Shown piece by piece: positions 17,790-26,091 of a stretch of DNA of 47,719 nt. Both the position numbers and the translations under genes were made by a program. The notes beneath the pieces are model-generated. The model did not search any database, was not told the DNA's origin, and saw only the letters and a list, made by a program, of their open reading frames with translations. The DNA comes from Bacteroidota bacterium (GTDB lineage: Bacteria > Bacteroidota > Bacteroidia > Sphingobacteriales > Sphingobacteriaceae), in assembly GCA_013285685.1 (NCBI GenBank), contig JABDHD010000018.1, positions 1 to 47,719 on the forward strand, read 5' to 3'. Position 1 is the stretch's first letter, and each line of letters begins with the position of its first letter.

Positions 17790-19823
17790 CTACCAAACCT
17801 TCACCCTGGCGCTATCCGGCCGGTACATTTTATCACCCGGTTTAACGTTAAATGCTTTGTAAAACTCGGGCATGTCTGAGAATGGCCCGTTTACGCGCCA
17901 CTTTGCGGGCGAATGCGGGTTATTGCTGAGGCTCATCCTGATGGACTCGTCGCGCGCTTTCATTTGCCATACCCGGCTTAGGGATAAAAAGAAACGCTGG
18001 TCCGGCGTAAAGCCATCGATTTTGGTATCGCTTTTGCCTTCAGGCGTGTTTTTAAATGCCTGGTAGGCAATCATGCAGCCGCCCACATCGGCCAGGTTTT
18101 CGCCCTGGGTTAGTTCGCCGTTAATGTGCAGGTTGTCCAGCACCGTATAGCTGCTGTACTGATCGATCAATACTTTTACCCTTGCTTTAAATTTGTCGGC
18201 ATCTTCTTTTGTCCACCAATTTTTCAGGTTGCCGTCCTTATCATACTGGCGGCCCTGGTCGTCAAAACCATGGGTCATTTCATGGCCGATCACCACGCCG
18301 ATAGCGCCATAATTGATCGCATCATCCGCATCTTTATCAAAAAACGGGAATTGCAATATACCCGCCGGGAAAACGATCTCGTTAAACAGCGGGTTGTTAT
18401 ACGCGTCGATGGTTGGCGGCGTCATGTCCCATTCAGACCGGTCAACGGGTTTACCCACTTTGTTGATCATCCTGCGATAGTTATGCGCGGCGATGGATTG
18501 TTCATTTTTATAATAACTATCCTTGCTGATCTGCACGTCGTCATAGTTTTTCCATTTGTCGGGATAACCTATCTTTTTGGTAAAGGCCGCAAGTTTTGCC
18601 AAAGCTTTTTCTTTGGTTGGCGCACTCATCCAATCCAGGTTTTGTATCCTTTCTTTATAAACCGCCTGCAGGTTATTAACCAGGTCGAGCATTCTTTTTT
18701 TGGCTTCGGGCGGGAAAAATTTTGCCACGTACAGCTGACCCAATAGTTCACCCAGGCCGCCGTCTACATCCTCGGCCATTAATTTCCAGCGGTCGCGTTC
18801 TACTTTCTGGCCGCTCAGTATTTTTCCGTAGAAATCAAAATGCGCATCCCTGAAAGGCTTGCTTAAATAGGTTGCCGCGCCGCTAAGGACCTCAAAAGTG
18901 GCTTTATCCTTCCATGCATCAATCGGTTGGGTTTTTAGCAAGCCGTTTAACGCTTTGTAGTAGCCGGGCTGGCCAACCAATACGGTGTCGGTTTGCAGGC
19001 CCATCCGTTTAAAGGCATCCCCCAGGTCAATATCAGGCACCTGTTTCTGAAAATCGGCAAAGCTAAACTTGTTGTAATTGGCTTGCGGGTCCCGCAGTTG
19101 GACAGGCGAACGGCTTGCCTGTGCAATAGCCGTTTCGAGTTTTAAAACGCCTGCAGCCTTTTTAGCCGCTGTAGCGGGATCAACTCCTGTTAGGGTAAAT
19201 AGCTTCGTAATATACGTCACATAACCATCTAATATCTTTTTTGAAGCGGTATCGGTTTTAAAATAATAATCGCGGTTAGGCAGATTAAGTCCGGTCTGGT
19301 CGAAATGTGCCGCATTTTTTGTGCTGATCTTATCGTCCGGCGAAACATAAAACCCAAGCAGAAAACCATCGCCGGTTTTAAAGCCGTCGGCAGCCAATTT
19401 TACCAGGTCCTTATAATCCTTCGCGGCGGCAATTTTTGCGAGTTGCGGTTTCACCGGATCGTAACCCAATTTCTCTATCGCAGAGGTATCCATGCCGCTT
19501 TTGTACAGGTCGCCCACTTTTTGGTTAATGCTGTTAGCGGTATCATCGTGCGCGGCGGCATATTCAAGTATCTGGTGAATGTGCGCTTCGTTGGTATCGC
19601 GCAAGGTATTAAAGGTACCCCAGCTAACCTCCGAGGCGGGTATTTTGGTGTTTTTTATCCATTTACCGTTGGCGTACATAAAAAAGTCGTCGCCCGGTTT
19701 AACGGTAGTATCCATGCCTGATTTGTCAAAAAAGACAGTTCTTTGCTGATCGTCCGATTTGTTTTTGCAGCCGGCGAGCGCGGCGAGGGCTAAAGCAATT
19801 AAGCCTAAATTGGTTAGCTTCAT
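17790..19823 (-). CDS. M13 family zinc metallopeptidase (neprilysin/PepO type)
   Basis: A 677-residue lipoprotein-type peptidase; the signal ends ALAALAGC with Cys19. M13 enzymes cut oligopeptides outside the cytoplasm. The zinc motif HEMTH is at about residue 512 in VVIGHEMTHGFDD. The downstream glutamate helix is present as ENLADVGG near 575, and the C-terminal signature follows (RVNGPFSDMPEFYKAFNVKPGD...). The N-terminal M13 region starts at DTTVKPGDDFFMYANGKW, as in the family. Length is typical. It lies 52 bp after the AAA/TOPRIM module on the same strand, but such peptidases are usually core genes and I see no functional link. Confidence 0.96.
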   Translation of the reverse strand: MKLTNLGLIALALAALAGCKNKSDDQQRTVFFDKSGMDTTVKPGDDFFMYANGKWIKNTKIPASEVSWGTFNTLRDTNEAHIHQILEYAAAHDDTANSINQKVGDLYKSGMDTSAIEKLGYDPVKPQLAKIAAAKDYKDLVKLAADGFKTGDGFLLGFYVSPDDKISTKNAAHFDQTGLNLPNRDYYFKTDTASKKILDGYVTYITKLFTLTGVDPATAAKKAAGVLKLETAIAQASRSPVQLRDPQANYNKFSFADFQKQVPDIDLGDAFKRMGLQTDTVLVGQPGYYKALNGLLKTQPIDAWKDKATFEVLSGAATYLSKPFRDAHFDFYGKILSGQKVERDRWKLMAEDVDGGLGELLGQLYVAKFFPPEAKKRMLDLVNNLQAVYKERIQNLDWMSAPTKEKALAKLAAFTKKIGYPDKWKNYDDVQISKDSYYKNEQSIAAHNYRRMINKVGKPVDRSEWDMTPPTIDAYNNPLFNEIVFPAGILQFPFFDKDADDAINYGAIGVVIGHEMTHGFDDQGRQYDKDGNLKNWWTKEDADKFKARVKVLIDQYSSYTVLDNLHINGELTQGENLADVGGCMIAYQAFKNTPEGKSDTKIDGFTPDQRFFLSLSRVWQMKARDESIRMSLSNNPHSPAKWRVNGPFSDMPEFYKAFNVKPGDKMYRPDSARVKVW

Positions 19824-19875
19824 CTTTTTAATTTTTTTTAAAGATAGATTTAAAATGCAAATTGAAGATATACAG

Positions 19876-20565
19876 TTATTTAAATACCTCTAATGACTCG
19901 CAAAACAGCTTTAAACTTTCATTTTTTGTTGAGTAAAATAAAAGATTTTTCTTTTTTCTAAAGTCATGACTAAGCCAATCATATTTCTCAAAGGTTTTGG
20001 CCCGGAGGATGTTTTTTTCCTTTGGCTTTAGTATCCGATTTAATTCATCACCCAATCTCTTTTTGGGATCCTGATAGGATGAAGTATCGGCCTTTCCATT
20101 ATCGTAGATGGTTAATACCCATGCATCAGTTTCTTCGATAGCTATAGCGTATGCTATCTTGTCCTGATGGGAGTTTTCAAGCCACTCGTTGATCTTATTA
20201 ACCACGTTAGTTCTAAGTTGACGACAATATTCTTTAATGTCCAGACCGGCATTTTTAGCTGGTTGCATTACGCCGTAACCTTCCAAATGTCTTTCGGCGG
20301 TATCAAGATGGATCACTGCAAAAGCCTTTTGTTCGATAGGATTGTCAAAGAACCTATCGATTTTCTGCCTTTCCTGGCAAACTGTTTTTACGACAGTCCA
20401 ACTGCTTTGCTGCTCATTAGCCATTACACTTAAGTCCGTTTGGTCTTTTTCATACTCAGGCAATTCATATCGAATGTCGGCTCTGTCAATATTTAACGTG
20501 CCTTTTAAAATATTGGTGATCACAGCCAAATCACCCCTGCCTTCAGCGAATAAACCGACAATCAT
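19876..20565 (-). CDS. TOPRIM-like (DUF4276/OLD-type) protein, partner of the AAA ATPase
   Basis: A 229-residue cytoplasmic protein. The N-terminus (LFAEGRGDLAVITNIL) has the glutamate expected at the start of a TOPRIM fold (E8). VIHLDTAE supplies an acidic patch (D88), and IAIEETDAWVL (E144, E145, D147) resembles the conserved EExEAW segment of DUF4276 proteins. TOPRIM domains bind metal and cut or bind nucleic acid. The ATG follows the TAA of the upstream ATPase with no gap (TAAATG), so the two are surely co-translated. ATPase/TOPRIM pairs occur in anti-phage systems such as PARIS and OLD-like modules. The family call is by motif only, and the catalytic role is inference. Confidence 0.7.
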   Translation of the reverse strand: MIVGLFAEGRGDLAVITNILKGTLNIDRADIRYELPEYEKDQTDLSVMANEQQSSWTVVKTVCQERQKIDRFFDNPIEQKAFAVIHLDTAERHLEGYGVMQPAKNAGLDIKEYCRQLRTNVVNKINEWLENSHQDKIAYAIAIEETDAWVLTIYDNGKADTSSYQDPKKRLGDELNRILKPKEKNILRAKTFEKYDWLSHDFRKKKNLLFYSTKNESLKLFCESLEVFK

Positions 20566-21738
20566 TTAAAAAATATTTGAAGGTAAAGCGCCGAGATAGC
20601 CTCTCATCCAAAGTTCGGAGAGTTTTAAGTTTTCATCTTTAACTTCAGGCTTAAGCTTGATTCTTTCAACCTTGGTGTGGCCTTCATCAGTTCGTTTAAC
20701 AACAAAAAGGCATTGATCCTGATCATGCAGGTTAAGGCCATCCAAAACAGCCGGGTTATGTGTGGTTATCAATACTTGTTTTTGATGAATTGGCGCTAAC
20801 TCCGTAATTCGTTTCATTAATTGGCGACAAAGCATAGGATTTAATGCCGTTTCAATATTATCAATTGCAAAGAAAGATGGTGTCCTTACACTTATAAGTA
20901 GAGCCAAATAAAACAAGACGTGTAAAGCGCCTTCATTCGCATTCTCAGCTGCAAACATGTTGTTCTTCCTCTGCATATATTTATCAGTAAAATATAGGTC
21001 GGAAGTGCTTCGGCCGAGTTTATAACCTTTATATTTTAACGCGTCGCCCAAATCGACATGTATACTTTGGAGCCATGATATAAAATTTAATTCTTTTAAT
21101 TCCTTTAATTGATCTTCATCGAAAGTGGAAAGCAATATATCTAAGCCTTCGCCATTTATTCCGAGGGGAGTAATTTTACTGTCGTTGCTAATTCCTCGCA
21201 AAGCATTTGTATTTATATTATAAATTAAAAACTTTGATATGCTTTTCCCTATCACACTATGGACAAAAGGATTGTTGGCCGGTGCATCTAAATCTATCTG
21301 ATTTATAGCAGCCTGATACAATACGTCTATATTTTTGTCTAAAGGCGCTTGCTCAAGAATCTTTTTCATCAAGCTTCTTAAGCTTTTATTGTAGCGATTA
21401 TCATCCTTCCAAACTGCGAAGATATCATCTGGATTGTCGCATTTTAGTATTGACTCAAATAAAACATTACCATCATGCAAGTCAATTTTTATTTCGCTTC
21501 TATTTGCTACTCCCAAAAAAGAATTAAACGTCAATGATGGTTTTGTTACACGAACTCCTCTATTTATCAACCCTTGTGTATTCAATTCACCACCATTAGA
21601 TGCGGCGGCCATAGCAATAGCCTCCAATATATTTGACTTTCCGCTGCCATTTTCACCAATAAAAACATTTACACGGCCAAGTTCAATGTCCTGTTTATAA
21701 ATAGATTTAAAATTGCTTATGGAAACCTTATTTATCAT
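20566..21738 (-). CDS. AAA family ATPase (ABC/SMC-like, AAA_21 type)
   Basis: I place the start at ATG 21738 (MINKVSISNFKS), where homology to this family normally begins; the open frame extends 17 codons upstream without support. The 390-residue protein has Walker A GENGSGKS at 28-35, an ABC-signature-like region (ENANEGALHVLFYLALL), a Walker B region FFAIDNIETALNP and an H-loop VLITTHNPAVLDGL. This is the layout of the overcoming-lysogenization-defect/RecF-like ATPases, which pair with TOPRIM nucleases. The middle is AT-rich and poorly conserved. It abuts the TOPRIM-like gene. A role in phage defence is inferred from architecture and context. Confidence 0.88.
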   Translation of the reverse strand: MINKVSISNFKSIYKQDIELGRVNVFIGENGSGKSNILEAIAMAAASNGGELNTQGLINRGVRVTKPSLTFNSFLGVANRSEIKIDLHDGNVLFESILKCDNPDDIFAVWKDDNRYNKSLRSLMKKILEQAPLDKNIDVLYQAAINQIDLDAPANNPFVHSVIGKSISKFLIYNINTNALRGISNDSKITPLGINGEGLDILLSTFDEDQLKELKELNFISWLQSIHVDLGDALKYKGYKLGRSTSDLYFTDKYMQRKNNMFAAENANEGALHVLFYLALLISVRTPSFFAIDNIETALNPMLCRQLMKRITELAPIHQKQVLITTHNPAVLDGLNLHDQDQCLFVVKRTDEGHTKVERIKLKPEVKDENLKLSELWMRGYLGALPSNIF

Positions 21739-22187
21739 TTCTGGTATGATTGTACTACAAACATACAATAACCGTGTAATAATTTGCAATGCACGTTTGG
21801 TATAAGGTCAGATTTGACAACTTTTAAAAAGTTGTCAAATCTTTGCTCCCGATTGTACAGGCTGTCAAAAGGGAGTAAGATTTACGAAGTTTCTGAAACT
21901 TCGTAAATCTCCTTTCCACATCCGCACATTTGCACATCTCCATATCCGCACATCAAACCCCCTCTGTTAACAAATGTGAATTGTTAACAAATAAATCACA
22001 TAATCTTCACGTTTATATGGAATTATATCTCTTAATTTTATAGACCTGTTGCGGATGCACCTTCGCTAAAGCTTCGGCGCACGAGGTGTGCGGATTTTTG
22101 ATGTGCGGAATACAAATAAATCCGAAAATCGAACATCCGAAATCCGAAATTAAAACCAGGTCATTTAACTAACCAAATAGTAAATAT
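21739..22187. other. intergenic region with two perfect hairpins and short repeats
   Basis: No gene is seen. Hairpin one: AGATTTGACAACTTTT at 21810-21825 with its inverse ending at 21842. Hairpin two: AGATTTACGAAGTTTC at 21878-21893 with its inverse at 21895-21910, a member of the family at 17742 and 35770. At 21922-21938 the phrase CCGCACATTTGCACATC is identical to 47686-47702. TTGTTAACAAAT-like direct repeats lie at 21965-21991. Promoters for the divergent ATPase and ykuK-like genes should be here. Confidence 0.75.
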
Positions 22188-22661
22188 ATGACCTGGAGAA
22201 AATTTAGCGGCGAAGTTATCCAAGCGCCCATTATCGAAGAGGTTGAAGCAGCCATCGAACGCGAAACTGCCCTGGGCAACAAGCTGAAAGTGTGTATCGG
22301 TACCGATTCGCAGGTAAAAGGCAATGTCACCGATTTTGCGACGGTGATCGTTTTTCTGCGCGAGCAAAAAGGTGGCTTTATGTTTATCCAGCAGGAGCGT
22401 ACCTCCAAAAAGATGAGCATTAAGGAACGTATGCTTACCGAGGTGCAAAAATCTATCGACATCGCCTACCACCTTTGCGACCTGCTGGACCTTTATGAAG
22501 TAGACCTGGAAGTGCATGCCGACATTAACACCAACCCAATGTTTAAGTCGAACCAGGCTTTGCACGAGGCGATGGGCTACATTTTAAGTATGGGCTTTGT
22601 ATTTAAGGCCAAGCCGGAAGCTTTTGCCAGCTCGTACTGCGCGAATAAGATCGTACAGTAG
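22188..22661 (+). CDS. YkuK-like ribonuclease H-fold protein (DUF458)
   Basis: A 157-residue cytoplasmic protein that fits the YkuK/DUF458 family, predicted to have an RNase H-like fold. VCIGTDSQVKG is the expected first strand with an acidic residue. A second acidic site lies in LEVHADINTNP, and the tail KAKPEAFASSYCANKI is typical of the family. The biological role is not established. Start ATG 22188 gives the usual length. It stands alone on the plus strand, with the GNAT gene 127 bp further on. Confidence 0.88.
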   Translation: MTWRKFSGEVIQAPIIEEVEAAIERETALGNKLKVCIGTDSQVKGNVTDFATVIVFLREQKGGFMFIQQERTSKKMSIKERMLTEVQKSIDIAYHLCDLLDLYEVDLEVHADINTNPMFKSNQALHEAMGYILSMGFVFKAKPEAFASSYCANKIVQ

Positions 22662-22788
22662 GCGGGCAGTAAAGCAATTAAAGGTAAACCTGCCTGCCCC
22701 AATTTTTGACGCTTCTATTACCCGAAATTCCTCCGGGCGTGCTTTTATCTCCTCTTAATTTTCCTAATTTGCGATAAAGATTTATTGT

Positions 22789-23259
22789 ATGAGCTCTATT
22801 TTTATTCGCGAAGCAAAACCTGCCGACCTAAATGCGCTGCTGGAATTTGAGCAGGGAATTGTAAGCTGGGAACGTCCTTTTGATGATACTTTAAAAGAGG
22901 GGGAGATTCATTATTATGACCTTGAAGCAATGATTGTTGCTGACGATGTACGCGTTGTAGTAGCCGAGAGCGAAGGCAGGGTAGTGGGTAGTGGGTATGC
23001 GCGTATTGAACAGGGAAAGGCTTATCAAAAATTTGAGCGGTATGCCTACCTTGGCTGCATGTACGTGTTGCCGGAGTTTCGCGGAAAGGGCGTGAATTCC
23101 ATGGTGCTTGATGAACTGATCTCCTGGTGCCGGTCGGCGAATATTACCGAGATACGCCTTGAAGTGTACCACAATAACTATACGGCGATAAAGGCATATG
23201 AAAAAGCCGGCTTTAAACCTGGTTTAACCTGGATGCGCCTGGGATTGGATGAGGGGTGA
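22789..23259 (+). CDS. GNAT family N-acetyltransferase
   Basis: A 156-residue single-domain GNAT enzyme, which moves an acetyl group from acetyl-CoA to an amine. Beta-strand 4 and the acetyl-CoA loop are visible as YLGCMYVLPEFRGKGVNSMV (the R-G-K-G pyrophosphate loop). The later LEVYHNNYTAIKAYEKAGF is motif B, with the usual tyrosine. The substrate cannot be told. The stop codon sits at the start of a GTGAGTA tandem repeat. Confidence 0.93.
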   Translation: MSSIFIREAKPADLNALLEFEQGIVSWERPFDDTLKEGEIHYYDLEAMIVADDVRVVVAESEGRVVGSGYARIEQGKAYQKFERYAYLGCMYVLPEFRGKGVNSMVLDELISWCRSANITEIRLEVYHNNYTAIKAYEKAGFKPGLTWMRLGLDEG

Positions 23260-23332
23260 GTAGTGAGTAGTGAGTAGTGAGTAGTGAGTAGTGAACAGTA
23301 GTGCGTTTTCACTCACCGCTCACCACTCACTA
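23256..23332. repeat. GTGAGTA heptamer array with inverted partner
   Basis: Five heptamers GTGAGTA run from the GNAT stop codon (23257-23259) to about 23291. The inverted sequence CACTCACC...CACTCACTAC at 23310-23332 runs into the stop codon of the convergent barrel gene. The two halves can pair as a hairpin between convergent genes. Perfect heptamers tend to change copy number by slippage. Confidence 0.85.
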
Positions 23333-24190
23333 CTTATAATCCAGCCGGTAAATAAAGGCGAGCGAAAATAAGTTGCCGGCGCTGGTGTTATAACCTGTCA
23401 AAAATTTTCCTGCTGTTGCGAAAAGAGAAAATTCATCCGTAAAAGTATGGCCGTAGCTTAGCGAAAGCTCAAAAAACGAGTAGTCCTTATTTGCCTCCAG
23501 TATGGGCGAGAACGTTTTATCAGTGCTTCGCGAAAGGATGCCGCTGCCGGTAACCGATAGCTGGTTTTGGAAATCATCGTCGAGGGTAATGCCGAAGGTG
23601 CCGCTATAACGGTTTTGCCATGGGCCGTTGGTGCCGAAGTACTGCCGGTAACCGTCGGAAGCGTTGAAATAGATGCTCCTGCCGAACATGTTGCCCGAAC
23701 CGGACACAGCCAGTTTTAACTCCCCGCCTTCTTCGCCATAGCCGAGCGCCCGATCGTTGGTATAAAGCGGGGTAACCGCCGTTCCCTGCAGCGAGAAATA
23801 ATAAATAAAATCGATGTTAGCCAGATAATAACGTATCCCTGTCTCCAGGTCAGTCAAACCGGAGGAGGGCTTAGACGGGATATTGCTTGCCGTGAAACTA
23901 TTGTAAACAAAAGGCAACGAAACCACTGCGGCCCAATTGCGGCTGATGCCATACTCGCCATAAAAAGTCACACCTACTGAGCTGTATTTACCATTGTTGG
24001 GGTAGCGTTTGGCCGGCATGCCGGTTGTATCCCAGGCCGAATTGGCAAAAAAGTAACTCACCGAGGGCGCCAAAAGCAGCCTGCCGGGGCGCACGGGAAA
24101 ACCGCCGTCGGCATATGACCTGCTTTGAAGGCCGATGAAAAGCGTAAGCGTAATCAGTAATGTTTTTGTAAAGGTTTTCAAAAGCCTCAT
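23330..24190 (-). CDS. outer-membrane beta-barrel protein (MetA-pathway/transporter-like), copy B
   Basis: I place the start at ATG 24190, which gives a signal peptide (LLKTFTKTLLITLTLFIGLQSRSYA) and a 286-residue precursor. The mature protein is a string of amphipathic beta-strands (YYLANIDFIYYFSLQGTAVTP, in the middle) resembling proteins annotated as phenol-degradation MetA-pathway outer-membrane proteins. It ends LAFIYRLDYK. It begins 11 bp after the stop of the esterase gene, so the two form an operon. A paralogue (copy A, starting at 28277) is paired with a second esterase. Together they suggest uptake or handling of an acetylated substrate; the substrate is unknown. Confidence 0.82.
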   Translation of the reverse strand: MRLLKTFTKTLLITLTLFIGLQSRSYADGGFPVRPGRLLLAPSVSYFFANSAWDTTGMPAKRYPNNGKYSSVGVTFYGEYGISRNWAAVVSLPFVYNSFTASNIPSKPSSGLTDLETGIRYYLANIDFIYYFSLQGTAVTPLYTNDRALGYGEEGGELKLAVSGSGNMFGRSIYFNASDGYRQYFGTNGPWQNRYSGTFGITLDDDFQNQLSVTGSGILSRSTDKTFSPILEANKDYSFFELSLSYGHTFTDEFSLFATAGKFLTGYNTSAGNLFSLAFIYRLDYK

Positions 24191-24201
24191 TTTTTTGTTT
24201 T

Positions 24202-25848
24202 TTAAAACAGTGCAAAAGTATCGCGCATCCAGCGGCCCTCGTACACGTTGTACCATCTGCCAATCTCATGCGCCAGGTCGCGGAATATGATGAGGTGCTT
24301 GTCAGTAGTCAACTCATTATAAGCCGCGTATACGTGATCGGGCGGAGCAATGTTATCCAGCATGCCTAATCCAACCAGCGTTTTGCATTTAATATCCGAT
24401 GCAAAGTTTTTACCGTCAAAATAATCCAGGTTATCCATCACCTTAGCCATGGTAAGCCCCGGCCGCGTTTGGATGTATTCATTAATATCGATAAGCGGCC
24501 AGTCAACCTCATGAGGCAGATTGCGTACATCGCACAGGATGGGGTTCGCCGCCGAGCAGAAACTTATACGTGGATCCACACCGCAAGTTGCAAGGGCCAG
24601 GAATCCGCCCAAGCTACCGCCTGCGGCAATTATATTATCGTGCCGCAATTCGGGACGGGTATAAATGAAATCGACCGCGCGCACACAATCCATAATGGCG
24701 CCGCGCAAAACATAGCGGTTTTTGTCTTCCAGGTTCAGCACGATATAGCTTTCCCTGCGCACGTTGATCACATCCCTGCTGTTGCCGTTTCCGCGTATAT
24801 TCAGCGTAAAGATGGCGATGTCGGGGTCGGTGCCGTACATCGGGCCGAGGGGTACCTGGTAGCCGGGTAATCCAAGCAGCACCGCAAATTTTTTATTTTT
24901 AATATGCGTCTTCGGTTCGGTCAAAAAGCCGCGTATGACCAAGCCGTCAAGCGATTTCATTTCTACCTGGAATACTCTTCGGTTGTCTTTGCAATTGGCT
25001 ATTTCGGTAACCTTGTATTCGGGTTTTACCTTAGCCAGTTCGGCTTTGGCCTGCTGCCAGAATGCTTCGAAATCGGCCGGTTTTGCATGCTGCGAGCGCA
25101 CCAGTTGGGGTTTAATGCCAAATGCCTTGCGAGTAGTATCGGTATAGTCAGGAACACTGACCATGAAGTTTATTTTATAAAGCCCCGGCTTAACAGCCGG
25201 GATATTAAAATCGTAGTTGGAGACCCCGGAGGTGCCGATTTTTACATGAATCGAATCTGCCTTAACTTTTTTACCCGTCATGGTGGTCACCAGGTAGGAT
25301 AGGGTAGCGGGCTGTGCGCTCGGAAACGTATTGGATACACTTAATGTATAAGATGCATTTGTAGCGAATACACCATCTTCGCTGTGCGGTGTCAGTGTCA
25401 TATTGATCACCGAATCCTGGCGTACCTCCTGGCCCTTGATGATAAATGTATTACTGATGGTATCCTGGAAACCTGGGGCGGTTAGTGTAAAATTAATTTT
25501 ATAGGATCCCCCGGGCATACTCGGAATACTGAAAGCGTAGTCAATAGGGCAAACCGAAGTAACCTTTATGTGTTTTGTATCGGCGCCGAATTTTTTGCCG
25601 TCTTTTCCGGTGATTACGTACGATAGTGTACCCGATTTGTCGGCAGTAAACGTGCTCAATAAATTTACGGTGAAGTAGGCATTGGCGCTAAATACAGTGT
25701 CCGGGGTCTCGGGCGACATAGCCAATTGAATAACCGGCGGTTTTTTTGTTGATTCGATAGGTTGGTTTTGAGCGAACGTGCGTTGTAACCCGCAAATCGC
25801 CAGAACCAAACAAAGTATTACTATAAACTTTTTAGAAAAATTTGTCAT
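24202..25848 (-). CDS. AXE1-type acetyl esterase with two N-terminal Ig-like domains
   Basis: A 548-residue secreted alpha/beta hydrolase with signal peptide (VILCLVLAICGLQRTFAQ). Two tandem Ig-like repeats at about 38-140 and 145-246 share the phrases VFSANAYFTV / VFATNASYTL and SYKINFTLTAPGFQDT / LYKINFMVSVPDYTDT. The catalytic part from about 250 opens with KPADFEAFWQQAKAEL, the classic start of the acetyl-xylan-esterase/cephalosporin-C-deacetylase family. Triad: Ser412 in GGSLGG, Asp498 in LGMLDNI, His527 in LAHEIG. RGNGNSRDV replaces the usual RGQG motif. These enzymes remove acetyl groups from sugars or small esters. It is paired with barrel copy B. Confidence 0.93.
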   Translation of the reverse strand: MTNFSKKFIVILCLVLAICGLQRTFAQNQPIESTKKPPVIQLAMSPETPDTVFSANAYFTVNLLSTFTADKSGTLSYVITGKDGKKFGADTKHIKVTSVCPIDYAFSIPSMPGGSYKINFTLTAPGFQDTISNTFIIKGQEVRQDSVINMTLTPHSEDGVFATNASYTLSVSNTFPSAQPATLSYLVTTMTGKKVKADSIHVKIGTSGVSNYDFNIPAVKPGLYKINFMVSVPDYTDTTRKAFGIKPQLVRSQHAKPADFEAFWQQAKAELAKVKPEYKVTEIANCKDNRRVFQVEMKSLDGLVIRGFLTEPKTHIKNKKFAVLLGLPGYQVPLGPMYGTDPDIAIFTLNIRGNGNSRDVINVRRESYIVLNLEDKNRYVLRGAIMDCVRAVDFIYTRPELRHDNIIAAGGSLGGFLALATCGVDPRISFCSAANPILCDVRNLPHEVDWPLIDINEYIQTRPGLTMAKVMDNLDYFDGKNFASDIKCKTLVGLGMLDNIAPPDHVYAAYNELTTDKHLIIFRDLAHEIGRWYNVYEGRWMRDTFALF

Positions 25849-26091
25849 ATAACTTTTCGTTAGACCATATTAGGCATATTTTAAACAACACAATAGGGGT
25901 TTTTATTAACAAACCCACAAAGATTTATTTTTCAACAAATCTATATGGCCATTTTCGTGCCTAAATTTTTATAATCGCCTCAGAAAAAGCGCTGCCGGCT
26001 TTATTCCCACGCTTTACGTTAACGTTTTTTATTTGTTGTGAATTTTAACTAAACAAAAAATAACCCTTTTTGCCGGCTTTCAGGCACATTG

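Noticed and set aside
18126..18746. 206-residue plus-strand frame opposite the M13 peptidase
   Set aside because: It is antisense to a gene with clear M13 motifs and has no recognisable domain; long antisense frames are common in this codon usage.
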